DNA of 64,000 nucleotides from Annona cherimola (taxonomy: Eukaryota > Streptophyta > Magnoliopsida > Magnoliales > Annonaceae). The stretch is taken from the NCBI GenBank assembly GCA_030490835.1, contig CM059977.1, positions 23,913,335-23,977,334 of the forward strand, in the 5' to 3' direction. Positions 24,441 through 36,914 of this stretch are shown piece by piece. The notes under the pieces were generated by a model. That model did not search any database. It was given only the letters and a program-made list of their open reading frames with translations, and was not told where the DNA came from. A program made the position numbers and the translations under genes. How positions within the stretch are numbered: position 1 is the stretch's first letter; the number at the start of each line of letters is the position of its first letter.

Positions 24441-24714
24441 AAATATACATATCTTCAAAAATGACAAAACTTAGTTTTCATATATATTAAATACATCTAC
24501 ATAAATAAGTTTATGAAAAAAAAATTTAAATAGTTTTTTTTATCATGGATGAGTAAGCCATTATTTAGGTTTTAAATATTAAAAATATACATATCTTCAA
24601 AAATGGCAAAACATAGTTTTCAAATATATTAAATACACCTGTATAAATAAGTTTATGAGAAAAAAAATTTAAATATTTTTTTTAGCATGGATGAGTAAGC
24701 CATTACTTAGGTTA
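24441..24714. repeat. Two-copy direct repeat, ~145 bp period
   Basis: The block AAAATATACATATCTTCAAA ... GATGAGTAAGCCATTA occurs at about 24441-24568 and 24586-24714 with few differences. Confidence 0.7.
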
Positions 24715-25034
24715 GGTTAACAAAATCATACCTCGTTATAGAAATTATTTAAATGTAGTTCGTACAGAAGAATTAAAATGTAAGTTAAATAACTCAATAT
24801 CTATATTGTGAACATTAGATAACTAGATATGAACATGGAGGCTTCATGCCTACTTTTGGTTTTTAATTTAAAGATTAAAATTTTTTTCATTTGTTTGTTT
24901 GGGAAGAAAAAGAAATCTTAGGAAAAAATGTGATACGATAGAAGTAATAATTACCATTGTAGATAACAAAAAGTAAAAAAAAAATCATAAAATTAAGATA
25001 GATAAGGTAACATATAAAATAAAAAGTAGAATAT

Positions 25035-25257
25035 TTATAGAAAAAAGTATAAAAAGTAGGGAAATGGGTTTTCATAACTTAATTATTTAGTTATTTCTAT
25101 GTTTACTAGTTATAGAAAAAGTATAAAAAGTAGGGACATAGGTTTTCATAACTTAATTATTTAGTTATTTCTATGTTTACTAGTTATAGAAAAAAGTATA
25201 AAAAGTAGGGAAATAGGTTTTCATAACTTAATTATTTATTTATTTCCATGTTTACTA
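25035..25257. repeat. 75-bp tandem repeat, 3 units
   Basis: Units start at TTATAG (25035, 25110, 25184). Each contains GTATAAAAAGTAGGGA, GGTTTTCATAACTTAATTAT and ATGTTTACTA. Near-identical units indicate recent expansion. Confidence 0.85.
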
Positions 25258-25400
25258 ACCACACCAATATTACAAATTTTTATATGTTATATATTTTTCA
25301 AAATTTTAATAATTAAATATTCGCTTTCAAAAATTGTTATTTTTTACCTAATATGCATTTAGACTCTGATACTATGCACCCAAGTACACTTAGTTTCGAC

Positions 25401-26141
25401 TAGGGGGTGCAACTCGAGTTAGTTTGGTTCGGGTAGTAGTCTACTCTACCCGTACCCTATTTGTAAAAAGCCTATTCAACCTTACCCATTTGTCGGTTTG
25501 GTTCCTAGCATACCCTACCCTACCTATTACTTATAGGGTTGGTTATGGTTTCAGTTCCAAAACGGTTCCTTTAGTACTCAAATACAATATTTTTTAAAAT
25601 TTGTTATGTTATTTTAAATAATGTAAAATAATCTCATTTATGTTTTAAAATCATAAGTACATATATTATTGTTTATATTATTATATAAAAATATGAAGTA
25701 TAGACCATCATGACCTAATCATTAAAAATATTAATATATTATAATTATAAGTCACAAGCGTATTTATAAGAGTCTTTCGGAAGTCAATGATGTATAAATA
25801 AATAACCGAACTAGTTTTATACTTCACAAGGTACAAAATTCATTTAAATTTGAATTTTTAAAAATATGTGTGCATATAAGATGTCAAAGACAAAATATAA
25901 TACATACTATATAATATTATATATATATATAATTATGCACCTAATTAATTATCAATTTGGGTACCTATGCAGGTCGGTTATGGGTACCTAACATATCTAC
26001 CATACTTGTACCCTATTTGAAGATAAGGGTAATAATTTGTACCCTACACATACCCATGGGTAATATTTCCTACCCTACCCTACCCAATTTAGGGTCAGGT
26101 TGGTGGTTACCCATGAGTACTCTACCCAAGTTGCACCCCTA
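25401..26141. mobile_element. hAT-like non-autonomous element, TAGGGGTGCAACT family
   Basis: Left end TAGGGGGTGCAACTCGAG and right end (inverted) TAGGGGTGCAACTTGGG. Flanking octamers GTTTCGAC (25393-25400) and ATTTCGGT (26142-26149) match at 5 of 8, so the target duplication is eroded. Subterminal segments are rich in CCTACCC/GGGTA motifs. The centre is AT-rich. No coding. Confidence 0.6.
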
Positions 26142-26144
26142 ATT

Positions 26145-26470
26145 TCGGTGCATCTAGGTGTAAAAATTCTTTTGTTAAAAATTTTTGAAATTTTTTAACA
26201 AAACCGTTATTCTAAATTTATTTAACATATGTATTAAGTTTTACTTTTTGGAGATTTTTATATTTTTTTAGAATTTTTAAAAATAGGAGCCTTTTAGTCA
26301 TTTAAAAAAGTCTAAAATGCTCCTATTTTTAAAAAAATTTAAAAATATCTACAAATCTTCAAAAATAGTAAAACTTATCTTATATCTTAAATATACTTAA
26401 ATGAACTACCTTATCAGAAAATTTAAAAATATAAAAATAAGCTATATGCACCTAGGAGCACATAGCTTCG
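26145..26470. mobile_element. Foldback MITE, TGCACC family
   Basis: TTCGGTGCATCTAGGTG on the left pairs with CACCTAGGAGCAC near the right end. Inverted AT-rich arms turn at CATTTAAAAAAGTCTAAAATG (about 26315). It abuts the hAT-like element. Confidence 0.55.
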
Positions 26471-27460
26471 GTGTATCTGAGTGCATTTAATCAAAAATCT
26501 ATATATTTCTAATAAAAAAGGAGCTCAATACAATGTACTTCGGTGCAAGACCAATATTTTTAATTTTTTTCAATTTTTTTATACAATTGTTATGAACAAC
26601 GAAAATGCAACTGATTTTAAAAAATCCAAAACTTTTTAAAAATAGTAAAACTTGATACACATGTTAAATACGTATAAATTAACGGTTATATAAAAAGTTT
26701 TGAATTTTTTTTTAAAAATAAGTTAAATACACCCGGGCTCATCGACACTAAATGCACTCAAGTGCATTTGATAAAAGCCTATTAAAAATTATTTTTAGCA
26801 GAAGTTCAGAAACAAAAAATCGAAAAAAAACCCTGGTTTCAAAAAAAAATTGAAAAAACCCAGGCTAACAGTTGCATTTGTTAGCCTGGGCTAACAAGGT
26901 GATATTTTTTTTTTTTGTTTTTTTTTTTTAAATTCAAATGTATGGGCTTCCAACAGTCGTTTCCGTTGGAAATTGAGAACGCGTGGGTTTGTCCTCTAGT
27001 TTCGCGTCGTGGCGCGGCGACCGGCGCTTCTTGATCAATGCCGCCAGAATTATTCTCGGTGCATCGCAGCCTGCAGCATTTTTATCATGCATACACCGTT
27101 TAATAAAATTTCAGTTCATTTTCTGATAGCCATAAATAACATCATCTAAATCTTTGTATCTCTGACTAGATTTCAATTTAATTTCAGACAGAAATTTTTT
27201 TTTTTTCGACAGAGACTGAAGGTTCTTTAATAGATGGATGGTTTCGATCTCATTTTTCGCAGCCTATCTCTTTCACACACACACGACATGATAACCGCCC
27301 ATAATCTCCTACGCATATGACGCTAACAGAAGGTACGTTGTTTAATTAAAATAGTATATATTTTCCCACGGCAATGGAAAGTCGGCGAAACATTACCTTA
27401 TAGCTTTTTCTGATATGTAGATTTGATTTTTACTGAATAAACCCCGTGAAACACTGCAAG
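26471..27460. other. Intergenic with further foldback remnants
   Basis: About 26535-26770 has the same arm vocabulary as the foldback family (AATAGTAAAACTTGATACA and GTGCA ends). A short inverted pair around TTAGCCTGGGCTAAC sits at 26855-26897. No gene seen. Confidence 0.35.
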
Positions 27461-28130
27461 TAGGGGTGCAACTTGGGTTAGGTTGGGAAGGTCCGGGTAT
27501 GGGCGGAACCTATCCTTACCCATTTTATAAAAATCTCTATCCTACCTTATTTTAGACTGGGTCGGTCCAGAGCCTACCCTACCCAATTTTCTCAAGAGCG
27601 GGTCGATTTCGGTTCAGTTCCAAATCGGTTCCTAGAACACAATCTATTAGAAAATGCAACCTGTGTCAAGAGCAGAGGGTCCGGGGGGGGGAGAGAGAGA
27701 GAGAGAGAGCGACGGGAGGTGTTGCCCGCTGCGTGTTCGCCGTCGAGGGGAAGGAGAGGACTTGCGTGCCGAGGGCAGAGGGTCGGGATACAGAGAGAGA
27801 GAGAGAGAGAAATAGAGAGAGAGAGAGCACCAGCCTGTGCCATTGAGGGGAGAAGTTGTGCCAACGTCGCTGCACGTCGACTCGTGGTCGTCGAGGGCGG
27901 AGGCCGCACAGGTGCGATTGGCAGTAGCAAAGACCGATGACTCGTCGTCTTCACGGTAGCCATGAGTTGCTGCCGCCTGCCGCTTTTTCTTTTCGATAAG
28001 AAGAATACCCACCGGCAGCGGCAAACCGCCTTCACACTGAGCCATCGACAGGCGACAGTGCTGCCATAGAGGGGAATTGAGGAAACGAAAATTTAGGGCA
28101 TTGGGAATCTCCTGCGGGAGCTGGTTAATA
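27461..28130. mobile_element. Partial hAT-like element with GC-rich, (GA)n-containing core
   Basis: Starts with the family end TAGGGGTGCAACTTGGG. The matching right end was not found. From about 27610 to 28075 the sequence is strongly CpG-rich and contains two GA runs (about 27690-27709 and 27791-27828). Overlapping open frames in several frames and both strands are low-complexity (Ser/Leu/Arg) and are not credible genes. The GC-rich part may be captured host DNA, as in 15183-16670 (inference). Confidence 0.4.
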
Positions 28131-29657
28131 TGGGACTATGTGTCTTCCAAATTAATTAATGGAGTATAGTGTCTTTGTATTGTAAACTTATAACAACGTC
28201 TTAGAGGTTAAGTGTAATATCGATTGACATGGATGTAAATATATACTAATAAAAAAAATTTCAAACCGTAATTATCATATTTTTAATTTTTTCTTCACTT
28301 CTTCATATATAATTATCTTATTTTTCATTCATTTCTATGCAATTGCTAATATATCTAACCTATTTATTTTAACTTTGTTCATTGTACTTCTTATTATTAC
28401 CCCTATCATATCATATCATTTTCTCATATTTTAAAAATATTTACACAATTTTTTTTTTATCAAATGTCTTATCACTTCCCACATATACTCTAAAAATCAA
28501 AGTTTTTCCCCTTGATTTCTAGATCAAGTCATTTAATTCTCTAAAATTTTTCATACATTGACTAAAACTACCTTAAAATAAAACATAATATCTTAGAAAT
28601 TATTACAATCATGCCCATATTAAATAGAGAGTGTTTACATCCAAGCCAAAATTTTATTACAAAAATGAATTAAATAATAAGTTCAACATGCAACTATCAT
28701 CTCACTGGCCATGAATCTCTAGGTCATCTGTAAGTCAAAAGAGGAATGGAGTGAGTGCACAAAAACTTAGTAAGTAAGAACATGTCATGCAATTAAGATA
28801 ACCAGGAATATATTATCTTCTCTTAATTGTCACTTTTCTTTAAGCCTTATAAATATCATCTCTTCCTAGAAGTATCCACTCTTAAGTTTTGGGATTACTT
28901 TGAGAATTTAGTACCCTAAATATTTTAGATACTCTTTTATGTCTAAAATTTCAACTTCTAAGCCTCATTTGGTAAATATAACCTTCAATTGAACTCAGAA
29001 TGTTCAAATCTATAGTAAATAATCCTTTGATCATCCAAATTAGACCTCACAAGCTCAATCTACAACACTTTGAAGATGAATGCACCACAAATTGCCACAT
29101 GTCCCTTCATAGCCGGCAACTTAGATTCACCATTAGTATTATACCCAGGTAGGCTTCCTAGTGGTCACTCTTAGGCTCTGCACCTAGGCCAACCTTAGCT
29201 TCTAAGCTTTGGGCTTGTGAGCAAGTTAAGCCTACCTTCTCTACCATCGCCAACCATTCATATGAGCTTGCCTGATTCTAGGCCCACCGATTAGCTCTGG
29301 CTCATCAACAGTTGGGCTTTGCTTGAATCCAGCCTAGTCTCTAAAGGCTTGTTTTCAACTTTCAAAAATTTGCAAAATTTCTGTCATTTCTAATTTTACA
29401 GAAACTCCTAGATAACATATAAATTTCTAGAAAACTACTAGGCAAAATTTCAAATTTCTAGAAAGATGCAAAAATGGCAGTGAAGCATATTATTTTCAAA
29501 CATGGGTCTATATAATATATAATATATAATAATGTATTGATGTTATTTTCATATATCATATTTAATCTTCTTCATATGCATTTAAATTTAAGAAAAATGC
29601 ATAAAAATTCTCTTATCAATAATTTGGTTAACATATTTAATTTTATGTCATTCGAGT
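28131..29657. other. AT-rich intergenic DNA with SINE and MITE remnants
   Basis: 28140-28260 resembles the tail half of the SINE family (AATATCGATTGACATGGATG, then an A run). 28260-28500 resembles a decayed Tourist-like MITE interior. 29100-29350 is GC-richer with AGGCC/GGGCTT motifs, like the first 445 bp of the window. No gene seen. Confidence 0.35.
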
Positions 29658-29665
29658 ATAATATC

Positions 29666-29911
29666 GCCACCAGGCGTGCACCTTGGTGGTAAGTCCGAGT
29701 GTCAAAATGGTTAGAGGTCCTGACTTCGAATGGTGTCGGAGTGTTTTTCCCATGTTTTATTTAAGAGATGTGTCTCCTAGTTTATTAGTGGAGTCGTGTC
29801 TCCAAAATTTGTTAGGTAGAACAGATTGTCTCTAGCAATTTGTAAAAATTTCTAAGGACTTCAATGCAATAGATATTGAGATAGATGTATATATATACAA
29901 ATAAAAAACAT
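29666..29911 (+). mobile_element. SINE with 8-bp target duplication
   Basis: Flanked by ATAATATC at 29658-29665 and 29912-29919. The head has an A-box-like CACCTTGGTGGTAAG and B-box-like CTTCGAATGGTG. The tail AATAGATATTGAGATAGATG is followed by an A-rich end. Same family as the trio at 7100-8014 and the copy at 51744-52012. Confidence 0.75.
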
Positions 29912-30177
29912 AATATCAACTACATAATCATATATCTTTATTTATTTTGATGAGAAACAAATTATAATTATTTCATTTATGCTTTCTAGCATGTCTAAAA
30001 TTATCTATATGTAAAAAAAATTTCGAATTTGTTGATACATCTAATTTCTCACATTATTAATTTCAATGTAAATAATACATTCTTAAAATAATTATGCGTT
30101 ACCATTAATCTCATGCAATTAAGCATATAATCGCATGTATCGTCTCAGCATGATTAATAACACTATTATGTCACCAA

Positions 30178-30438
30178 ACGAGTGTCGCTCGTTTGGTTGC
30201 CAGTGTGGAACGAAACTTTCATTCCCACCTGCGCTTGTTTGAATCCCAAGTGGGGTTTCGAACCAAAAATTTCTGTGGGGGCATATGTAGTCCTCCTTAT
30301 TTAGTTGGAAGCTAGCGGTCTCCCCCGTTAATATTTGGGAGCTTGTTGTCTCTCTTTGGAAATATTGTTAGAATTGTCTCAGAGCTTTGAATATGATATG
30401 AATTGAGATATGTTGTAAATATACTCTAATAAAAAAAT
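30178..30438 (+). mobile_element. SINE with ~19-bp target duplication
   Basis: Flanked by AACACTATTATGTCACCAA (30159-30177) and AACACTTTTATGTCATCAA (30439-30457), matching at 17 of 19. GTTTGAATCCCAAG and GTTTCGAACC lie in the head region. The tail has GAATTGAGATATG and an A run. Confidence 0.75.
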
Positions 30439-30459
30439 AACACTTTTATGTCATCAACA

Positions 30460-31506
30460 TATTTATATAATTACAAGTACAATTATATGATAAATATTCC
30501 TTTATTAAATCACGTCATTCACACAGGCAAAAATAGGTCTACCTTAATGAAGAAAAATGAAACTAAGGATTCGAACGGATCAGATTATCTCTTCTATCAA
30601 TGCTAGAATAGTGTTCTCTCCCATTAAATGAAACTAAGGACTTGAACAGATCGAATTATCTCTTCTCTCACTACTACAATAGTGTTTTCTCCCTTCTTCT
30701 TGTGCATTTTTTAATTAACTCCCCATTGTGGTTTACTTATAACTTTCACACAACACCCATGAGGAAGGGATGGAGAAACTATAGCTCATAATTAATTTTA
30801 ATCTTATTTTTTTATTTTGAATTTTAAACTAGTGGGCCCCATAAAACTCAAAAAAGTAAAATATACTATTTACTCCTTTAGCTAGAGCTCGATCTTAAGA
30901 AATCCTTTATTAAAGACCAATCCCTTAGTCATTTAAGCATCTTACGTTGTTAAATTAAATATTATAATATTTTATTTAGCTCAACCTATTAAACTTAAGT
31001 ATGCTTAACTAGGCCTAGCTACATGACATTACATTTATTCCTAGCTCATTGCTTGATGTCATGGTCAATGGTCAATCTATCACATAAGTAGACACATCAT
31101 CATTTGACCCACCAACTTATTATTTATTTCTAATTCTTACATTTTTATTTTAATTGAGCATATGCTTACATACTATTATCACCACGACAAAAGTTCTTGA
31201 ACGCAACCACGTTTTCTCGACCAAATTTATAATTTTCTATGTAAAATACTAAATACAATCATAACATAATTTGCTATATGACACTATGAGAAAACAAGCA
31301 TTTAACAAAGCAAAAACTTGTCACTACATCCGTTAATTTGCTCTACGATATCACTATAAGTTGAACAATTTTGTAACGATTTGTGTCATTAAAAAACATC
31401 TATTATAGAAGTTACGTTTTTTGTAACATAAATTATTTATGTCACGAAATATAATTTATACAGAAGCGATGCCAATGACAACCAAAATCTAATATTCAAA
31501 CAGCTC
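30460..31506. other. Intergenic downstream of the P450 pseudogene
   Basis: AT-rich. A pair of direct repeats (AATGAAACTAAGGA ... GATCGAATTATCTCTTCT-type) lies at about 30547-30620 and 30625-30690. No gene seen. Confidence 0.4.
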
Positions 31507-32862
31507 TCAGGGTAAACGTGGGCTGAAGAGGACTTTTAAAAGTCTTTCTTTGGGCATCGTCATTCCAATGGACTCAGTCACGCCCGCAAGCTCATCCATG
31601 GGGTTTTTTCATCTCAAACACATAAATGAGGTTGACCAGAGCCAAGTGCATCACACGGTTTGCAAACGACGTCGCTGGACATAGGGGTGGGAATTGGGGC
31701 GGGTCGACCCATGACCCGGTATTGACCCGACCCGTTTTTGGCCGGGTAAAACCAATATATTTTTGACCCGGTATAGGGATGGGTCAGAAATTTTGACCCG
31801 AATTTAAAAATAGGGTTGGAGTGGGTCAACCATGTCCCGACCCGAAGAGTCTGACCCGCCCCACATATATAAATTTATTAAAAATTATAAGACTATATTG
31901 AAATATTATTATTATTTTCTTTCAAATTTCTCACTTTTTTATAATCAACTCTATCAACAATAGAAGAATCAATTTATTCAAAATGCAATATAAGAATCAA
32001 TAAAAAATTTGTACGATATAACCCTCATGTGTAATTGTATATTAACCTATTTTAATAAATGTATACTATATTTTCAAATGTTTTGTTTTCTTAATTATGT
32101 GTTTTTTAATAATTAGTGAAATATTGAAACATATAATATTTAAATTTAGTATAGATGTATACTTATGTTTGATAGATATATAAATTTTGAAAATTATCTT
32201 ATTTGATCCGTATTTTTGACCCGACCCGCTATCCCGAAACCAGTCTGATACCGACCCGAATTTTGTTCATAGACCTGGTAGAAAAAAGTAAGGGTCAAAC
32301 TGACCTTGTCCCGACCCGGTATAAAATAAGGGTCAAACAAGATTTTTGAAAAGTAGGGTCAGGGTTGGGCAAACCCTGACCCGTCCCGACCAGCCCCGAT
32401 TCCCACCCCTAGCTGGACACATGCGCCATCCTGATCCAGGAGATATGAACTCGAAATGCTGGCCCCTTGCATCGACATGGGCATGGCTAATTAGGAACCT
32501 CTCTGGCTTAAACTTAGATGGGTCCGACCATACTTGTGAGTTGTGGGTCTCTTTGTATTTTCCATATGTTCGTCCATAGCTAAGTGCCAGCTCGATTGTA
32601 GAAACCACCAACGTAGCACTCCTCCCTGGCCTCATGGCGTACTACCAGAGGGCCTTCTGGGCATAGCCACATCTTCTCCTTAACAATGCTCTATAGGTAG
32701 ACTAGATTTTTGATGTGGTATTCTTGCACGTTCCTTTCTTTGCCTACAAGGTAGTCCACCTCTTCTTGTGCTTTCTTCAACACATGGGGATTGTTCATTA
32801 GCAAGGAGAGATCCCATACAAATGTTACTGCACTAGTGTCTGTCCCTGCCACCACCACATTC
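31507..32862 (-). pseudogene. CYP82-like P450 exon 2, dead
   Basis: Homologous to exon 2 of the intact P450, with a splice-acceptor-like GTAG just before 32862 and a TGA at 31507-31509. AGTDTS of the I-helix and PERF are still readable. Lesions: a 1-bp expansion in a T run near 32819-32822 shifts the frame; in-frame TAGs follow at 32691-32693 and 32580-32582; the ExxR arginine has become Trp (EKMW); an extra 7 bp near 32545 shifts the frame again; and a 730-bp hAT-like element splits the heme-binding loop just after the MCP residues. No exon 1 is seen between 32900 and 41000. It cannot encode a P450 and is a second dead member of the cluster. Confidence 0.9.
31682..32411. mobile_element. 730-bp hAT-like element in the P450 pseudogene
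   Basis: Exact 8-bp target duplication GCTGGACA (31674-31681 and 32412-32419). The TIR begins TAGGGGTGGGAATTGGGGC, and from the other end TAGGGGTGGGAATCGGGGC. Subterminal GACCCG/CGGGTC repeats flank an AT-rich, non-coding centre. Removing it rejoins the P450 heme-loop homology. Non-autonomous. Confidence 0.92.
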
Positions 32863-32869
32863 TACAAAA

Positions 32870-33448
32870 AGTAATGGCTATCGATTATTTTTCAGAGTTT
32901 ACTTTCAATAAACTAGTGAAATAAGACGATAGTAAGAGAGAGAAAGGGAGAGATGTCAATACCGAAATTCTGTGAGATTCACAAATTTTCTTACTTACAC
33001 CGCAAGAAAAATGGACTTTTTATGAGGTTCACAAATTTTCTCTCCTACTTACATTGAAAGAATAATGTACTTTCCATGATAACGTTCTTACACTACTAGA
33101 AATACTTTTAGTGTTGTCGATTGACTTCAAGGTTAACAAATGTTCTGTCTTTTTTAGCAAGAAAATGGACTTCATGTGATGCTCTAATTACCCCACTGGA
33201 AATGGATTTCTCGTGAGGTTCACAAGCCTTCTTACTTACATTGCAAGAAAGATGGACTTTCTGCAATGATGTGCTTACCCTGCTAGAAATGTAATAATTT
33301 TTATGCCCAAAATCGTCCCTATATGTAATAATTTGTACAGTAACGTAGCAGTATACAAGTCACGGTCAGTCATGGGTAAAAGTAGGGGGCAACCCAAGGT
33401 AACGTAGTATGTGAACTTTAACCCTAAGTAATCTTACTTTTAAAGAAG
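32870..33448. other. Former P450 intron or intergenic DNA
   Basis: Just upstream of the dead exon 2. Contains imperfect repeats of TTCACAAATTTTCTTACTTACA with GCAAGAAA(A/G)ATGGAC (about 32978-33280). No exon recognised. Confidence 0.4.
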
Positions 33449-33800
33449 AATGATACCGTTAGTTCAGGCTAAGCAAATGACTCGCTTAGCTGATTTCAAA
33501 AAACTAATTTAAGACACTTTTTATTTTTTTCATATACTTATTTATCTAAGTGTATTTAATATATAAATTAATTTTTATCATTTTTGGATATATAAATATA
33601 TTTTTCGAAAATTTTAAACACATCTATGTTTAAAATTCTCAAAAAAATATATACACATATCCAAAAAGATAAAATTTAGTTTATATATTAAATACACTTA
33701 AATAAACAAGTACGTAAAAAAAGCAAAAAAAGTTCTGAATGAGTTTTTTTTATGTAGATTAAGTGAATCATTTGCTTAGCCCGAGCTAACAGAATCATTT
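33449..33800. mobile_element. Foldback MITE, GTTAG...GCTAAGCAAATGA ends
   Basis: Left GTTAGTTCAGGCTAAGCAAA (33458) and right, inverted, GTTAGCTCGGGCTAAGCAAA (ending 33790) form a strong terminal inverted repeat. AT-rich inverted arms turn at ACACATCTATGTTTAAAA. The interior arms resemble the TGCACC foldback family, but the ends differ. Confidence 0.7.
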
Positions 33801-36244
33801 CTCACTTTTAAAATCTTAAAATTAACCTACTTCAATTAGACGAGTTTGGAAAAAAATTTGAGCTGAAATTTGGGTTGGTCTCCCCAGTTTACATTCAAAT
33901 TTAACATAAAATGGTCATATTATTAATTTCAAGCTTGCGATAAAAAATTTTAAATTACTTGTGCATTAAATAATTATTTATAACATAGTAGGCATAAAAT
34001 ATTTAAATCCAAACCCAACTCAATTTTAATTTGGGATTGTTTAAATTCAATTTCTACATCTACATTATCAAATTATCAAACTCAAATCTAAAAAATGACG
34101 AGTTGGTTTGAGCTAGTTCCGAGCAACCCAACCCATGCCTAACCCAAATTGCACCACTAAGTAAAAGGCTTCAGTAATAATTTTTTAAGAAGTCTAAGTT
34201 GATTAAATATAAGTGATTTCATATAACTTCATCCATTCTTTACCTTGATGATTAGTGAAAAATGTGTTTCATACATTATACTCAATATCATTTGTTTAGC
34301 TAATAGACTAAGTTTTAACAGATAAAAATATTTATGGTCCACAATTTACTCACAAAAATATATAATCATCTATAAATTATGAAAAATGTTTAGATACATT
34401 CATACAGATATTAAAATATAATAATATTTTATAAAATTATTCATGCATATAGTAATGATATTTTAAAGGGTTTAGATGTTACAGATATAACTTTAAAATT
34501 GATATTTAATATTAAACTCTTTTATTGTATTGATTTTAAACATTTATAAATAAGCTCTTGCACCCATGGAATTAATGATGGAGTTTTTATGAAAATATAA
34601 ATGATATTAAGGAGGTAATCCAAAGTATCTAATGGGATTAAATGGAACATATGTATGATAAGATTTTTGCAGGACATTTTTTTCGCTTTTTAACAAAATC
34701 TTTTACATTCCTAATACATATCATTATATTCTTATTTCATTTTTCATCCGACTCAAACACCTTGAATCCATTCGAGCAGGCCCTAAGTATAGATGGAATA
34801 AATTTCTAATCAACCATCAAGGCGGCGGTAAACATAAATAAGGTTATATCGAGGTAAAATTTCACAAAAGGGAAAATCTTTTTTAAGTCGCTAAAAGTAT
34901 AGCTCTAAAAAGTTAATTTTGTTAATTTTTAACATTTATTTGTATTATTAGTAAAATTTAATTTTTATAACAGTAATTATTTACATCGAAAATTATTATT
35001 TTCTATAATAAAAAGTGTTAATTGTCACCACAATAAACTTTATTGAACATAGCTAATTTTTTCAGCTTTGTACGGTATATCATTGTTGGGATCTGGGTGC
35101 ACTGAGCTTTCTATGCACTTGGGTGTAAAAACTATTTTTAAAATTTTTGTAAATTTTAAAAAATAATAATATAAATATATTTAATCCATATAATAAGTTT
35201 TGACATTTTTGGAAATGTGTATTTTTTATTTTAAATATATGGATATTTTGTTGATCGAGCTCAACTTGATTGGTTACGCTAGCGAAAATAGGACGTAGGT
35301 TGTGCGTGGTGTGTTGTTCAAATCTTATACACGGATTTTTTCATGAGAGCAGGTGGTCTTCCTTTAATAAAATGAGAGCTTGGTCTTCCTTTCATTTGTT
35401 TATTATCATATATAGGCCCCATTTGAAAACGTGATTTCAAATATTAATTTGAAGTAGTATTTTTAATGTCTAAACCATCTAAAACATAACTGCTATATTG
35501 ATAAATAATTCTATAAAATATTACCATATTCGAATACATATGTGAATGGATGTAAATTTTTTTCCTAATGTATACTTATTTTTAAGCAATTGTGGCCTGT
35601 GTAAAACTAGATTTGGTTGAAACTTAGTCTCCTACTTAAATAAATTATATTAAACACAATAAATATATTAAAAATTGCATCAATTATTAACGTTTCAAAA
35701 ATGGAGAAGCTCTACGAAACCACTTCTATGAAATTAGGCCTCATAAAAGCATTCTAGAAACTTGCATATGAATTATATACACATTGATTAATAATTTTAT
35801 AAAAAAATTTAAAAGATAAAAAAGTACTCTGTACGTAGGTGCATGAAAAGCGAGATGCACCAAGGTTCACTTTTGTATTTATTTGCAATAAATATATTTT
35901 AGCAAGAATTGATTATTTAGCCATATATATATGATTGCTTTATACTGATGACATTTAGTTAAATATAATTATTTCTCATCAAATGCAACCAATAGTAACA
36001 TTTAATATAACTATTGAAATTTTATTGTAAATTGCAATAAAACTCGCATTGCAATTATTATAGGACTTAACTTAACTTAATACAAAATATAGCAAAATTA
36101 AATTTATTCAAAAAAGGTGACCTCATATTCTATTGTAGTGTTTAGCTAATTAAAAATGTTGAAAAATATTGATTTTATTGTATTCTTATTAATCCAAATA
36201 ATTACTACTCATTTTTCTGAAATTATCAGCTTAATTTTAATGAC
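33801..36244. other. Intergenic, repeat remnants
   Basis: 34050-34160 carries an apparent right end of the TAGGGGTGCAACT family (CAAATTGCACCACTAA). 35091-35247 is one arm of a foldback MITE. 35255-35390 has a tRNA-like look (TTGATTGGTTACGC then GTTCAAATC) and may be a SINE head. No coding region is recognised. Confidence 0.35.
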
Positions 36245-36577
36245 TCTTAGTCATATGCACTCGAGTGCATTGAGCATCGATGCACCTAGGTGCATATGAC
36301 CCATATTTACTTATTTATTTTGAAAAAAATTTCGTGAAATTTTTATCTAAGTCTATTTAACATGTGTATCAAATTTTAACATTTTCAAAAAAATTTAGAT
36401 ATTTTTAAGATTTTTAAAAATTAGTGACATTTTTAGTAATTTAAAATTAATAAAATGCCACTAATTTTTAAAAATCTAAAAATTTCTGAAAATAGTAAAA
36501 ATTAATATACATATTATGTACTTATATTAATAGTCCCATAAAAAAAATTTTGAAAAAAAAATAATAAAAAATGGGTG
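36245..36577. mobile_element. Foldback MITE, TGCACC family
   Basis: A compact hairpin CATATGCACTCGAGTGCAT / GATGCACCTAGGTGCATATG at the left end. Inverted arms turn near 36430-36465 (TTTTTAGTAATTTAAAATTA). The right end is AATGGGT. Confidence 0.55.
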
Positions 36578-36914
36578 AAGTACGGATCGGTATTCTCAGC
36601 CACAGCAGCCACGACTCGATAAATATTGGCTTCGAATCCGGGCAAGGACGTACGGCAGATATACTTTGCATTTCTTTACTTTGGACGCGATTGTGTATAT
36701 TTATTTTTTTAGATAATTTTCAAATATACCTGCTAATTTTAAGTATAATTCTTGTATACCCACGTATTTTTAAAAATTTCTCGCGTATCCATGAATTTTC
36801 CACAAAATTCCCTTAGTACCCGCGCCGTTACCAACGTTACCAACAGTAACAACTGCCGGTAACACCGAAAGGACATGACCGATTCACCCTTCTAGTTCCA
36901 ACTGTTGTGTTAGC

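Noticed and set aside
27592..28045. Open frames of 132-147 codons in a GC-rich patch
   Set aside because: Translations are dominated by Ser-Leu runs from the GA microsatellites, and frames overlap on both strands; not genes.
32333..32635. Possible separate short P450-like gene
   Set aside because: A surviving frame segment of the dead exon 2 that runs into hAT-like sequence, with no start or complete domain.
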